Source of the DNA: Sipunculus nudus
Taxonomy: Eukaryota; Annelida; Sipuncula; Golfingiida; Sipunculidae
Direction of reading: 5' to 3'
Length of the DNA stretch: 64,000 nucleotides
Assembly (NCBI GenBank): GCA_026874595.1
Contig: CM049313.1
Span: 64,426,159-64,490,158, forward strand
The translations under genes and the position numbers were made by a program. Positions within the stretch are counted from its first letter, which is position 1. Each line of letters begins with the position of its first letter. A model generated the notes under the pieces. The model had not been told where the DNA came from and did not search any database. It worked only from the letters and a program-made list of their open reading frames with translations. Of this stretch, positions 1 through 11,534 are shown piece by piece.

Positions 1-599
1 ACTCGCGTTCCATGTTGTTGACATTTGATAAACAATAGGCGAATAGCTGCAAGTCGCATATTGTCATTATTATTGTCATTCACGACTGAAAAATAAAAAC
101 TGCAGTCTTTCATGCTAGCAGTGAATATTTAGTTTTCTCCCTGCATATCTGACAAAAAATATATTTTATATTTGTTTAAGTGTTAGACTGGTCTTTAATT
201 TGTAAAACTTTATGAAAAAGGCAGTTCATTTGGCAGGGACAGTGACTGAATTTTTATTTCAGGTGTGTATGAAATCATAAGTTTTACTGTTTAAACTTTT
301 TATTTGTCATTAATTTACCTTCAATGACATTTGAATGGCTTGAAATAACATGGCACACGCAACATTCATGTGGAAAACTCAAGAGGATGATGATAATATT
401 TTAATTTTTATATATTATTTTATATATTTTATACAGGTTTATATAGAGCCATTTAAATATGAATTTTATAACCCAACTGTACAATAGAGGATTCAGGAAC
501 ACCAGTATCCAGGTTTGTTCCAATTTTTTTTTTTTTTCCTACCTCCTACCTTTCACTTTTGTAAATCATGTTCATAAACCAAAGAATTAAAAAAGTCTG
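1..599. other. AT-rich non-coding sequence
   Basis: No open frame, splice-bounded exon or RNA gene is recognisable. The stretch holds a T-run near 527-537 and short AT-rich repeats near 400-435. It probably lies in an intron or upstream flank of the RPRD2-like gene. From about 600 onward the sequence resembles family A. Confidence 0.4.
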
Positions 600-3500
600 G
601 CCTAATATAACTTTAATTAATCAAAATTAAATTGTATACCCAAAATAAGTTCAAAATCTTTTAAATTTTTTAAAATAGAAACAATAATAAAAAATTGGTA
701 CCTTAAATTTTGCCTAACTTTGACCATAGCACGTTTTTTTCCTGTAAGTACTGTGGATTTAATTTTCTCAGCATGTTTTTGTTAGCATTCTGTCTGTTAA
801 CACCAAAAATTTGAAACCAGTTGATCAAAACCTGTAGATTTTATTCAAGTTTTCAAGCACCATGTAACATATTGTTTACATCAGGTTAGTGTTATGCAGT
901 TTGCAAGAGCTCAGCTCCCCAGCTTAAGCTCTCAGTTCTTAAAATTTGGCATACAATTAGATGTCTCCAAAATCCCCTATCATGCCAAGAATTTGGTCAC
1001 TAGGACTTAATACCTTTGAGATATTAATGAAAAACTTCATTTTTCAATTAAAAACCCATTGTTACACTTCAATACTGCCTAATATCAAAACCACTGATCT
1101 GACTTTAATCATATATTATACATGTTTTTCTATACATTCTCTGTGCACATGCAAGAAATATGTCAGCATTGCGTAATTGTTTTAAGTTATGGGCCCAAAC
1201 ATAATGCACATTGTAACAAATCAAGAAATATATTTACTCCCTTAACAAGGGGCTTCCTGAAGCTAGAGATTTTTTGTCAGGGATGTAACGTTATTTAATC
1301 AAGATTCAATTGAATACCCAAAATTAGTTCTGAATTTTTCAAAATTTTATAAGTTATTAGTATAAATATAAAATTAGTACCTTAAATTTTGCCCAACTTT
1401 GACCATTTCACTTTTGTTTCATGTGAGCTCTGTTTATATAATTTTCATATCATGCACACATAAGGATTTCAGCTTTTTAGTTTAGAAAGCTGAAAGAAAT
1501 TGGCCAAAAATTGTAGCTTTTATAAATGTTTTTATGAGACCATGTCAGACCTTGGCTTTCTCCAGCCACTCTTGAGTCACGTGTATGTTGACCTTGTTGA
1601 ACTTTCAGCAAATCATGCACGCTTGAGGTAAGGCATATACTGGGGCAGCCAGGCAGCTTATGGCCAGCCATAGTTGATCCAGGTGTCCAACCCAACTCAT
1701 CTAGTAGTTTTAACCAACAACATAACAGTAAACAATAAATTAATCAAATTAAAGAAAAATAGAAAAGGAATTTGTTAGTTTATAATAATAGGGAATTAAC
1801 TTGCAGTTACTGATGATATAAGAATCTTGTATCGATGGATAGAATGTCACGTATTCCAAATAACACCATGCAACCACCTATGGCATTTTTCAGTTCAATT
1901 TTAATAATAAAAAAGTAAATCATATTATTCATTTCTAATCATTAGGGATCATATGAAGGAAATTAATGATAGACAAAGATGCAGTTGATAATATTAATCT
2001 AGATTCCTACTGTGTCTAGTGTGTACATTGATGTGAAATTAGTCCAAAATGAATATATCACATTTATTTTTTTTTAATATAAATAAAAGCCATAAAACCA
2101 GGTACTTATGATCATTATTTAAATGTGTGAATTTTGTACATTCTGGATTCTCAACACCATTGTTTGGTGAAAACTGAATAAATACCAGACATGGTGGGAA
2201 TACTTTTCAATTGTATTTAAATATGAATATGAATATGTACTCCATTATAAAATTTCTTGCATAAAGAATGGGAATTCAGGTAAAAATGAAAGTATATGAA
2301 TACCAGTGCAAATACTTTCCAAATGTATTCATGAATGCATGTGTACATTGATGTGAAATTAGTCCAAAATGAATATATCACATTTATTTTTGTACATTCT
2401 GGATTCTCAACACCATTGTTTGGTGAAAGCTGAATAAATACTAGACATTCATGAATATATTCTTTAATATTATTTTAATAATCATTTCAGTTATATTTCA
2501 TTTTAAAAATCATACGATTCTCTTATTATTTTTAATAAAAATTATATTTTGGACAATATTTTAATAAATAGTTAAACTCTTATATTATATGTTCTGCTTA
2601 TAAGTTATATGGCCAAGTCAAAATCTGTGTGACAATAGTACTCCATTTGTTAATAAAATAAATGAAATCAATTCTCTTCTCTGTCTCCAAAGGTACTATC
2701 AAAATCATACATAAGCTTAACAACAACAACTCATTATACAGCTTATACTTATTACCACACAAAACCAGCATGTGCCTCATTTCTGAATCATATTTTTTTA
2801 TCATCATTGTCGTCACCCAAGCTGTCTGTCCGTCCGTCCGGCGTCCGTTAACTTTTACCTTGTGAGCGGGATATCTTGAAAAGGATTCACCGTCAGAATT
2901 TTATTTCCTCGGTAAAGATGTATATCGACAAAATCTCGGTCAAGTTCGAAGATGGGTGACCTTGACCTATTCTACATTTTAGAGCTGATTATAGAAAAAC
3001 ACTTAGATGCTTATTACTCAGGAACCATTTGGTGGATTTTCACAAAACTTACTATGATTATTGGGACTGATAGTCTGTACCTGCTATACAAGTTTGGTGG
3101 CGCCACCTACAATTTCTGATTTTTAATGAATTTTTATCGGATTTTTCAATTTTGGGCATAGAGGGATATCTCGAAAAGAATTCACCGTAAGAATTTTATT
3201 TTTTCGGTGAAGATGTATATTGACAAAATCTCAGTCAAGTTCGAAGATGGGTGACCTTGACCTATTTTTCTACTTTTTAGAGCTGATTATAGAAAAAAAA
3301 CATTTAGAAGCTTATTTCTCAGGAACCATTGGATGGATTTTCACAATACTAACTATGGTCATAGGGACTGATGGTCTGTAACTGCTGCACAAGTTTGGGG
3401 GCGCCACCTGCAATTTCTGAATTTTTATTGAATTTTTCTTGGATTTTTAACTTTGGCCTTGTGAGCGGGATATCTCTAAAAGGATTCACAATAGGAATTT

Positions 3501-3852
3501 TATTTCTTTGGTGAAGATGTATATCAACAAAAATCTCGTTCATGTTCGAAGATGGGTGACCTTGACCTACTTTTCAAGGTCACAGAGCTTATAATAGAAT
3601 AAAACTTAGAAGCTTATTTTTCAGGAAGCATTTGGTGGATTGTTATGAATCATGGTACATACCTCTCCATTTTAAATTTATAACTGAGACATGTACAGAT
3701 ATACATCCATGTGAGAACAGATATTTAGTACTTGTTACTGTTACCACCTCTAAACACTGTTCTTTTGGCTGAGGGCTTTTGTCAGCTTTTGCTGATATTC
3801 TAGTTTATCATATATAACAGCTGAGTGCCGTGACCCATAGGTCTCTTTTTTT
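600..3852 (+). mobile_element. Family A repeat, copy A1, interrupted by a Helitron-like insertion
   Basis: This stretch matches 14560-16680 nearly throughout, for example the segments at 718-960, 1210-1700 and 1750-2000. It ends in the family tail at about 3818-3852 (CAGCTGAG.CCGTGACCCATAGG). The family head seen at 14086 is missing here, so the copy is 5'-truncated. About 100 bp is repeated internally: 2019-2070 and 2150-2190 recur at 2340-2440, which copy A2 does not show. No coding capacity is visible. The small open frame at 961-1176 recurs in the other copy at 14909-15121 only because the repeat itself recurs. A Helitron-like element occupies 2801-3803. The transposon class is not recognised. 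Confidence 0.6.
2801..3803 (+). mobile_element. Helitron-like non-autonomous element nested in A1
   Basis: The insertion is revealed by comparison with copy A2, where the left flank (ending near 2800) and the right flank (from 3804) are contiguous near 16630. The 3' end carries a short hairpin, TCAGC-TTTT-GCTGA, followed by TATTCTAG and then T, as expected of a Helitron 3' end (CTRR after a hairpin). The 5' end can be read as A|TC at 2800/2801. An alternative reading is an 8-bp repeat TTTATCAT on both sides (2797-2804 and 3804-3811), which fits A2 more closely but is not Helitron behaviour. After a GTCCGTCC run, the body consists of roughly 295-300-bp tandem units starting near 2865, 3160 and 3465. 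Two of them contain GGCGCCACC. Confidence 0.5.
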
Positions 3853-6794
3853 TTTTTGGTATGCACCTGGACCTGTAAAATCTGCCTTCATGAGCTAGAA
3901 AAATGGCCCCTTTATAGGCCTTACATTCTCAGATACTCTTAAATTCCATTATTAAAGATATTACCCGATGTTGCTGATCGTTAAATTTGATCCTTAAAAT
4001 TAGTCTTTATACATGGAAGGATTGTTACACTCATGCGCGAGAGGAGAATACCTGCCGGGGAAACCTAGATACAGTTTCACAGATAATTGCATATTTCTTT
4101 GATAATTGCATATATATGTCTGAACTGATTATTAATCGATCATCAGTCCGTTTGCTCAAACATGATCAATTGTGAAAAAGGAACCCACTCCCACCACTAC
4201 TGATAATTTGAAATCAGATGTGCACTTGTATTCTGATTATTTGAAAACAGACCTGCACTTGTATTCTGATTATTTGAAAACAGACCTGCACTTGTATTCT
4301 GATAATTTGAAAACAGACCTGCACTTGAATTCTGATCATGTGGATTCAACTGCAGCTATGGTGAGCACCCCTACCCTCATAGCCCGATACTGGACCAGTA
4401 GAAACATTTCCTGCAGTGGATGAACTTCAGCAACAGTGTCAGCAACATGTCATTCTTAGAAATCTCATTTTAGATATGTATATTTTTTGTCATGTTTAAT
4501 ATTTGATGACGTATAGCTACCCATGACAAGTCCTTGAGACATTATCTTTGACCATTGGTATGCTTGAACATGGTTGTACGAACAAAATATTTTTAATTTG
4601 GCTGCTTCCATATCTTGATTTCAGGGTTATGTGAGGGGCTGCTTTTTGACAGAAACTGCAGGAATTCATTTGGCTGGTTGTACAGAGCTTTGGGTATAGG
4701 CAATCTGAACAAAGCTGTCTTGCATGGCATCGCATAGCTTTTTATTGTGATGGCTCATAATTGCTGTATGCTTACTTAGCCAATGTTTTGGACAAAAAAA
4801 TCTAAATAAAATGAAATTTGTGTCATAAGTTTGTTAGTTACCTGTAAAGCAAATTATTGATTGATTACAGTTTGATGTTATCACAGATAAGCCCATACAA
4901 AAAAAATTATTCTTCTACAGATTCTCCATTACCAAATGTTGCTAATTTATACCATTTTTGTCTTGCCTATAGTCTGTTTCTCCCCCTCATGTCCATCTGT
5001 ATTTAGCTATGAAAATTTTTATTAATTACATTTCAAGGGAAAATATTATAGTGTAGAGTACAGAATTAAAGGACCTAATTTTCAACAAGGTAAATAAATA
5101 CCTACCTTACACCTAATTTAAGAAACAGAATTATTTGGAAATATGAGAAATCAGTCTACATTTTACAACATATGAGACCAACTTATGGCAGTCAAGGTCA
5201 TTGGTCACATGCAAAAACAGCCTCAGTTGACATCTTATGATTGAATGATGTCATGTAAACACTCTAAAAATTATATTAAACCAGCTAAAACAAAGATGGA
5301 TACTGAAGCAGGGACACTTCATATCTGCCAGATCATTGTGAAGAGACTAAAATGTTGTGAAACATAAACTGGGGCTTTATAGTGAAATTCTTAATTGCCA
5401 TTTCAGGTTGTCACCTCCATATGTAGTTTTCTAGGAAATAATTGAAAATTTATATAAACTTTCAAGAAAAATATCAAATAAAAAATGTGAAGAGCAGTAC
5501 TGAGGTGGCTAAATGGATTATAGTAAAGAAAAAAAATATACTCGCTCTCACCATATATTTTGTTCCCAGAATCTGTAGAAGAATAACTTTTGTGTGTTGA
5601 AAAAGCAAAAATATTCAAATTTGTTTGATATAGTAATTTTTGTATGATAAATATATATTGAAAAGTGGTTGTTTGTTTTAAAAGAAGGGAATCTGGTGGT
5701 TGACAAAGAAAAAATACAATGTAACATAAAGATCATGTAAAAGTATAAGTCATTGTTGTAATATGATAATAATTGTGTTTCTGTCAATTTGAAGACTGGA
5801 AATCTTTGGCTGATGTAGATTTAAGATTTGTGCATTTCAGTTTATTTTTTTACTAGAAGTCCTTTATCAGGGTTCATCCTGTATGTTAAAAATAGTTGAT
5901 GATGGTTCATATCATGGAAGAGAAATATCATATCAGTTAGCTCTTTTAATTGTCTTCATTTGTTCATTTCACTTTTTTGTTAGCACAAGAGGTCTTTTTG
6001 TCACTGTTTAAAACAGCGGATAATGCTGTACTCTTTTGAAGGAAGGGGCTTCTTCATACAACTAAATCTGTGACTACAATTTCACACACCTTGATTCTGC
6101 AACCTGCTCTGCCATCTGTTTCACAAATAATGAACAAACCTGCAAATGTTTGGGATGAAATAACAACTGCCTATCAAATCTAACAAAAAATATGCAAACA
6201 CTACACTGTTCACATGCCTTCTTAACAAGATCACAATGTACCATAATCCAGACAGGCTTATATGGCTTTATTTCATAGGTTATATTCTCCATGCCTTCCT
6301 GGCAATGCTAAACGTTTGATCAAAACATCACACCAGACACTCAAAGCATCGCACTAAAACTGAAAACATGAGTCTTTTGTTTGATTCAATTCCCTTATTC
6401 ATTATTCATGAAATAGATGTCAGAGAGGGTCATGGATTCAAGTTCTGTGAAAGCATAATCACAGACTTGGTAGCAGGGGTGGTTTTAGGATTTAAGAAAA
6501 AGAGGGGGGGGGGGGGGTCCAACCCAGGAGGACTTAGGGCAAAGCCTTAAAAAAAGTCCCCAGGTCCAGAAAAGGGGGGGGGGGGGGGGGGTGTCAAGGC
6601 CACTAAACTCGATCTGAAACTCTTTAAAAAAATGTGGGGCTGATCATAAGTGGTCTTAATCACAGTTGTTCTTGTTAGACAGGTCACTTATAACTAGCGG
6701 GAATGCTTTTGGTTCACTCAAGTGTGGTCTTAATAGACAGGTGGTCTTATTTGATTGGTGGTCTTTCAGACAGGTTCACTGAATGTATTTGTAG
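3853..6794. other. Probable intron of the RPRD2-like gene
   Basis: No exon could be supported. The stretch is mostly AT-rich single-copy-looking DNA, with a 33-bp minisatellite at about 4205-4345 and poly-G runs at 6506-6519 and 6574-6591. Exons for the CTD-interacting domain of RPRD2 were looked for and not found, so they probably lie upstream of the window. Confidence 0.35.
4203..4345 (+). repeat. 33-bp minisatellite, about four copies
   Basis: A unit of about 33 bp (TTTGAAAACAGACCTGCACT followed by TGTATTCTGATTA) is repeated about four times with few changes. As the period is divisible by three, an open frame runs through it (4166-4423) with an 11-residue repeat. A good-looking donor (ATG|GTGAGC at 4360/4361) follows, but no acceptor with a pyrimidine tract precedes the frame. 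It is therefore called a repeat rather than an exon. Confidence 0.6.
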
Positions 6795-6926
6795 GTAACA
6801 AGAAATACTTGTTGGGTGAGGATCATTCACCCAAGTCCATGGATTCATTCCCGTCACCTGTTGGTACGCCAGAGGGCCTTCAGCTATCACCAAAAGGCAG
6901 CAACCAAGGTGCCACCCCTAGTCAAG
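6795..6926 (+). CDS. RPRD2: RPRD2-like gene, penultimate exon (acceptor uncertain)
   Basis: The frame reads ...GEDHSPKSMDSFPSPVGTPE..., like the serine/proline segment that follows the coiled-coil in vertebrate RPRD2 (SP.PSPSMDAPSPTGSE, recalled from the human protein). The exon end at 6926 (CAAG|GTGCAG) leaves one base of a codon. The next exon at 8341 supplies the other two, giving Ala and an open join. A donor at 6908/6909 (CAAG|GTGCCA) has the same phase. The start is less certain: the acceptor may be TTTGTAG (exon from 6795) or TTTCAG (exon from 6770); both keep the frame open. The match is short and was made by eye. Confidence 0.5.
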
Positions 6927-8340
6927 GTGCAGTTAAAAACTGTCACTTAGTATACTTATAATTAGTATAATCAACATTTCATCCAACATGTTAACGTCTC
7001 AAAACTTTCTAACGAGCATGTATAAGCAATGTCTTAGTTTTTCCTTAATATTACAGACTTTTTTAGAAAATTTATTCCTGGAGAAAATAGGGTGTATGAA
7101 GTAATGGATGATATGAACTAATGTAGACATTACAGTAAGCATAGTCTCAGTTTTTCCTTGACATTGTAAAAACTACTGGTGTGGGTACACATTCACATTA
7201 CAATTTTTTTGGCTGAGAATGAGCTCTACATGTGGATGTATTATATAGAAAGTTTGAGATTTCTAAAAACTGGGTTGATTTCATTTAGATTTTTAAATAT
7301 TTGAATGAATTTCAGATATTTGACTAAAAATAATTTATTTGAGCATACCTTTAACAGCTGGTGTGGGTACACATTCACATTACAATTTTTTTGGCTGAGA
7401 ATGAGCTCTACATGTGGATATATTGTATAGAAAGTTTGAGATTTCTAAAAAGTGGGTTGATTTCATTTAGATTTTTAAATATTTGAATGAATTTCAGATA
7501 TTTGACTAAAAATAATTTATTTGAGCATACCTTTAACAGCTAAAGAATTATCTCTAGGCATGATGTTAATTATATAGGTAAAAACCCTCAACAATTTATT
7601 TGTGGTTTTTACTCTCCAAAATTTGATTCTTGTGGGTCTGTAAGTTTAAATGTAAAAAAAAAATTTTAATTTATTTACCTGTTAAAGGTTTCTCCCTCAG
7701 AGATATGTTGAAAAAACATGTTAGAAAATAACTTTACTTTCATATAGTGAACTTGGAATGTTGTGAGCCATTAATGGCTTTTTCAGTTTAAGTGTTTTAT
7801 TTAAATGTCCAAAGATTCAACCAGTTATGGGAAATCAGAAAGTCTTTTTACAAACCACACTGCAGAGAATTTTATTAGCTCTCAATATATGTACATATCA
7901 AGTTTTTTTAGAGCAACAGTTTAAGTAATATTAAAGAATAAAACTGAAACAGTGTTTAGACAGACTCCTGAGACGAGTAAGCAATTAAAGATCACCATTC
8001 TTAGTAATAAACATGTCACCCTTAGTAAAGATTAAGCTGTTGAAAGTCTGACTAAATGTATATGTATAGTTGACACAAAGGTTTCAATTACAAACTTTGC
8101 AGAAAAGATGCCACCTGTAGTCAAAAGATCTTCTCAATGGATCTAAATTTACTTCAAATTTCATGCCATTATCTTTTGTCATAAAATCTGAAATATTGTC
8201 CTCTTCCTCATGAATTGCCAAATAAAGTAGGAAATATAAAAAAATGTCCTTAACAAAGTTTTAAATAATTTATGTCAGACCAAAATACATTATGTTTTAA
8301 CTCAGCAAAGTCTTAAGCATTGAATTTTTTCCTGTTTCAG
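6927..8340 (+). other. Last coding intron of the RPRD2-like gene
   Basis: The donor GTGCAG is at 6927 and the acceptor TTTTTTCCTGTTTCAG ends at 8340, with a good pyrimidine tract. The intron is AT-rich and contains a 182-bp tandem duplication (7176-7541). No other feature is seen. Confidence 0.5.
7176..7541. repeat. 182-bp tandem duplication, two copies
   Basis: The segment starting CTGGTGTGGGTACACATTCA at 7176 recurs at 7358, an offset of 182 bp, and the second copy runs to about 7541. Only a handful of differences are visible, for example GATGTATTATATAG against GATATATTGTATAG, so the duplication is young. It lies inside the intron and has no coding content. Confidence 0.85.
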
Positions 8341-10007
8341 CATCTGAACAAGCAGATAAAAATCCTTCAGTTGAGAAAGAACCAGGAAACAGCAAGTTTC
8401 TGTTAGCTTTGAAGAAAGTAATAGCCCCCAAGGCAGAGAGCATGTACACAGCATCAAAGAAAAACCCAGCTTCCGCAGCAGCCTCATCAGCAACTCCACA
8501 GATGCATGTTGCTTCAAAAAAGAATCCCTCTTGGGTGCCACAAGTTGAATCAGACCCAGAGCAAGAGCCTGAAATTGAAGAAAAGATTGGTAATGATAAA
8601 TCGAAGAAGTCTCCAGCTGCATACGAGCCAGACATGCCCAGTGACAAAGCTGGTGATGATATGGACATTGATAGCGGTGCCAGCACACCATTAAGGGACG
8701 AGGGTGGGGCCACACCAGTCATGGATGAACAGCCAGAAGCCAATGCAAAAGCAAACCCGATAGAGTTCCTGACTCAGTTGATTACTCAGACAAAAAAGAC
8801 CACAAAATCCAGTGAGGGTTCCTCTTCTAGTTTCATGCAGAGCTTGTCGGTACTGACAAACGCGATGAAAAAGGAGACCAGCCGGGAGAAAGAAAGGGAG
8901 AGTACACCAACAATGGAACCAGAGCCACAGGCCCAACCAGCCAATTCTTGGGCCCAATGGAAAGCTCAGCAACATCAGCCAGAGCCCCCTGTACAGGCAC
9001 CTCCTAAACCCCCTCCCTTTCTCACTAGCCAGGCTCCCAAATCAAACATGGACTATACCCCTCATTACCCCGGCCAGGGCCCTCCTCCAGTTCCCCCTGG
9101 CAGGTCATTCAGACCACATAATGGACAGCCTACACATGGCCCCCCTGCTGGAAATCTGCCCCCAGTACCACAAGGGGTGCCCCCACCAACTCAACATGTA
9201 TCGTCGGCGTCTGCTGCCCCATACCATCCTACAAATCCCAGTAACACAGGACATGCCATTCCTGCGGGCCCCTCATACAGGGAAGGCCACCAAGAAGTTG
9301 TCAGGTCATCGAATCTCACAACTGTTGTGGATCCTAGTGCTGAACCAGTTAAACCCATGTCTGGAGCCACTATTCCTACTCTGGGCACACAGCCTGTACC
9401 ACAGCCACCGCCATTTGGTGTTCCTCCGGTGCGACCTCCCGGTCAGCCACCCGCTAGGCGGCGCACCAGTAGCTCTGGTACTATAGAGGAGGAACAGCAA
9501 GAGTTCATTAACAAACTGAAGAGACGCACAAGCAGCTCATCCCCAAACAGTGGTCCTGGGGGTAATACCTTCAGCAGTAACATAAACACCATTCCCGTGG
9601 TCCATCACGGCCAGGATATGTCAGGCGGTGACGGACACAGAACGGCAGGAGAGCCCCCATCGCCAACAGGCTCTCATAGAACCCCTCCCAGTCAGGAGCA
9701 CAGCTCATTTCATAACCAGCCTCAACATATACAGCCACTTGACCGAAGCAACAGCCAGGACAGGGACTACTTCAAACAGGGTCATGGCATGCCTCCTGTA
9801 GATGACAGAGACTCCTATTACCCCAGACGGGAGCCTTATTTCGATCACGGGAGTCATGCCCGACCATCCAATCAGTATAGTGGTCATTCCATGGGGAATC
9901 ACTATAGTGGTGGGTACAACCAAGGACCTTACCACCGGGGGTCCTACCGGCCACCGCTGCCGCCACAGCCAGGCATGTGGTCAGGCTACCCACCACCGCG
10001 ATATTAA
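8341..10007 (+). CDS. RPRD2: RPRD2-like protein (RNA polymerase II CTD-associated), last coding exon
   Basis: After the acceptor at 8340 the frame is open for about 555 codons to TAA at 10005-10007. RPRD1/RPRD2 proteins bind the phosphorylated CTD of RNA polymerase II through an N-terminal CID. This exon encodes the long disordered C-terminal part. Two features support RPRD2: the motif TPLRDEGGATPVMDE (about 8683-8728) resembles TPVRDERSGTPTQDE in human RPRD2, and the C-terminus PPPRY matches PPRY at the human C-terminus. In between lie a helix-prone patch, NPIEFLTQLITQ, and long Pro/Ser/Gly/His-rich stretches with RRRTSSS and KRRTSSSS motifs, which look like phosphosites. A His/Tyr/Gly-rich tail ends the protein. 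The first two bases complete a codon begun in the preceding exon. Local base composition is clearly more GC-rich than the surroundings. Orthology is inferred from motifs, not from a search. Confidence 0.75.
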
Positions 10008-11205
10008 CATGACAGCCGTGTAAATAGTGTATATTGTATATACGTGTAAAAAGTATGGAATCACTGAATACGTTAGGTTAATATGAGGTTTGCTTTATAA
10101 TGCATGCTACAGGAAACACTGAACACTGTCATAAAAACACCATAAACACCATTCTCTCTTCGGGGGGAAATAGGTGGGCATGAGCCTTGAACCCGCAGGC
10201 TAATCCTAGTTTGCATGCATGAATTCCAGTGCAGCGGAAAGATGGCTCAAGATACACCCTGAGGTTTTAATATGATCATCCAAGAGAATTTAAACATCGG
10301 TACAGCACGTTTTGTGAAGTAATCTCTTAATCAGCAGCTTGGCAGCTCTTTATTATTGGTTGCATTGCACCAGAGACTCGTCTTTGTAAATCTTAATCAG
10401 GTGAAGGGCTCGATTCCAGACTCCAGGTCCATTTTCTGTATCTCGCTTTATGCAAAAAGATATCCAAAATTAGTAGTAGGGAAAGAACTAGGAGTTAAAT
10501 CGGTTTATCAGGAGTGGAAGTCTCCTTTTATCAGAAAAAAAATGTGTGAAGTGTGATGAAATTTTACAACCTAAAGGTAATAAAAATGCCGAGTGATTTG
10601 CATATAATCAATATGGTAGTAATTTCCCCTTGTTCCTTTTTCGATTTTTGAGATAATCGAAACAAATGTGTTATATTTATTTTGTACCTCTTGGAACCCC
10701 CGACCCCTATGAGAGCCCATATGTGATTGGTTATAAAGCGCAGTGCGCGATGAGTGCCTATATATGATTGGCTATGAAGAGCCCATATGTGATTTGTTAT
10801 GAAGAACAGTGCATGAGAGACCATATGGGATTGGTCATAAAGCGCAGTGCTTGATGAGAACCCCTATGTAATTGGTTATAAAGAATAGGGCGTAAATCGG
10901 TTATAGATACAGGACCTGAGGTCTGAATCATGGCCCCTCATCACTAAAGTGGTATGAAAATGCACTTTTGAAGAAACTTGTTTATTGATACAATACAAAC
11001 TTCTTGTGTAATTGAAGGGGATTTGTATGTTTATGTGTATGTACAAGCCGAGTAGAAGTTGTTTAGATTGTGTCTATTCGTGAATGAAAGGATTGTCATT
11101 TTGTTGTTAGAGCAGTGGTAGCCACTAATCAATCCAGTCGTTACCTTTATGGTAATGCAATGTTAATCAGAGATGAAAATTAATAAAAAAAAAATTGACA
11201 GGAGT
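10008..11205 (+). other. 3'UTR of the RPRD2-like gene
   Basis: Non-coding sequence follows the stop codon. Candidate polyadenylation signals AATAAA are at 10579 and at 11182, the second immediately before an A-run. The exact 3' end cannot be told. A diverged minisatellite lies inside (10705-10885). Confidence 0.45.
10705..10885. repeat. Diverged tandem repeat in the 3'UTR
   Basis: About five diverged units share the core CCATATGTGATTGGTTATAA, partly followed by AGCGCAGTGC..GATGAG. They start near 10713, 10755, 10783, 10820 and 10860. Unit length varies from roughly 28 to 45 bp, so copies have gained or lost the AGCGCAGTGC part. The core contains ATTGG (CCAAT-box-like) and CATATG, but no regulatory role can be claimed. 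Confidence 0.6.
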
Positions 11206-11534
11206 TAAACTGTAAGAACCTGTCGGTTGTGAGCAGAACCAAAGTCCAATCGGAGGTCAGCTGGATTGCTTTAAATTATATTTCAGAGCATTCTTTTCAT
11301 GTTTCATGTAGCATTAAAGGTTCTATTTGCTCATTTTTGTGTTTGCTCATGAACGGTGAAAACTTCAATAGTCGTTGAATGCCATTCATTTAAATGAGGA
11401 TCCAGGAGATGAATTGATCAACAGCGACAACTGTTTGCAGTGCGATTCTTTTAAGTGTACTCAGCAGAGTGTTTGATTATTTCCCCCAGTCTACAGCCGA
11501 AATTTGAAATGTTTAACGTTGAAAATATGTATGC

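Noticed and set aside
961-1176. 71-codon frame with a similar frame at 14909-15121, suggesting a conserved small protein
   Set aside because: Both lie at the same place in family A copies, and the neighbouring non-coding sequence is equally similar. A third block at 14122-14430 has diverged in reading frame.
4166-4423. Minisatellite frame with an 11-residue repeat followed by a good donor, as an RPRD2 exon
   Set aside because: A stop lies just upstream in frame and no acceptor precedes the open part. The open frame follows from a 33-bp period.
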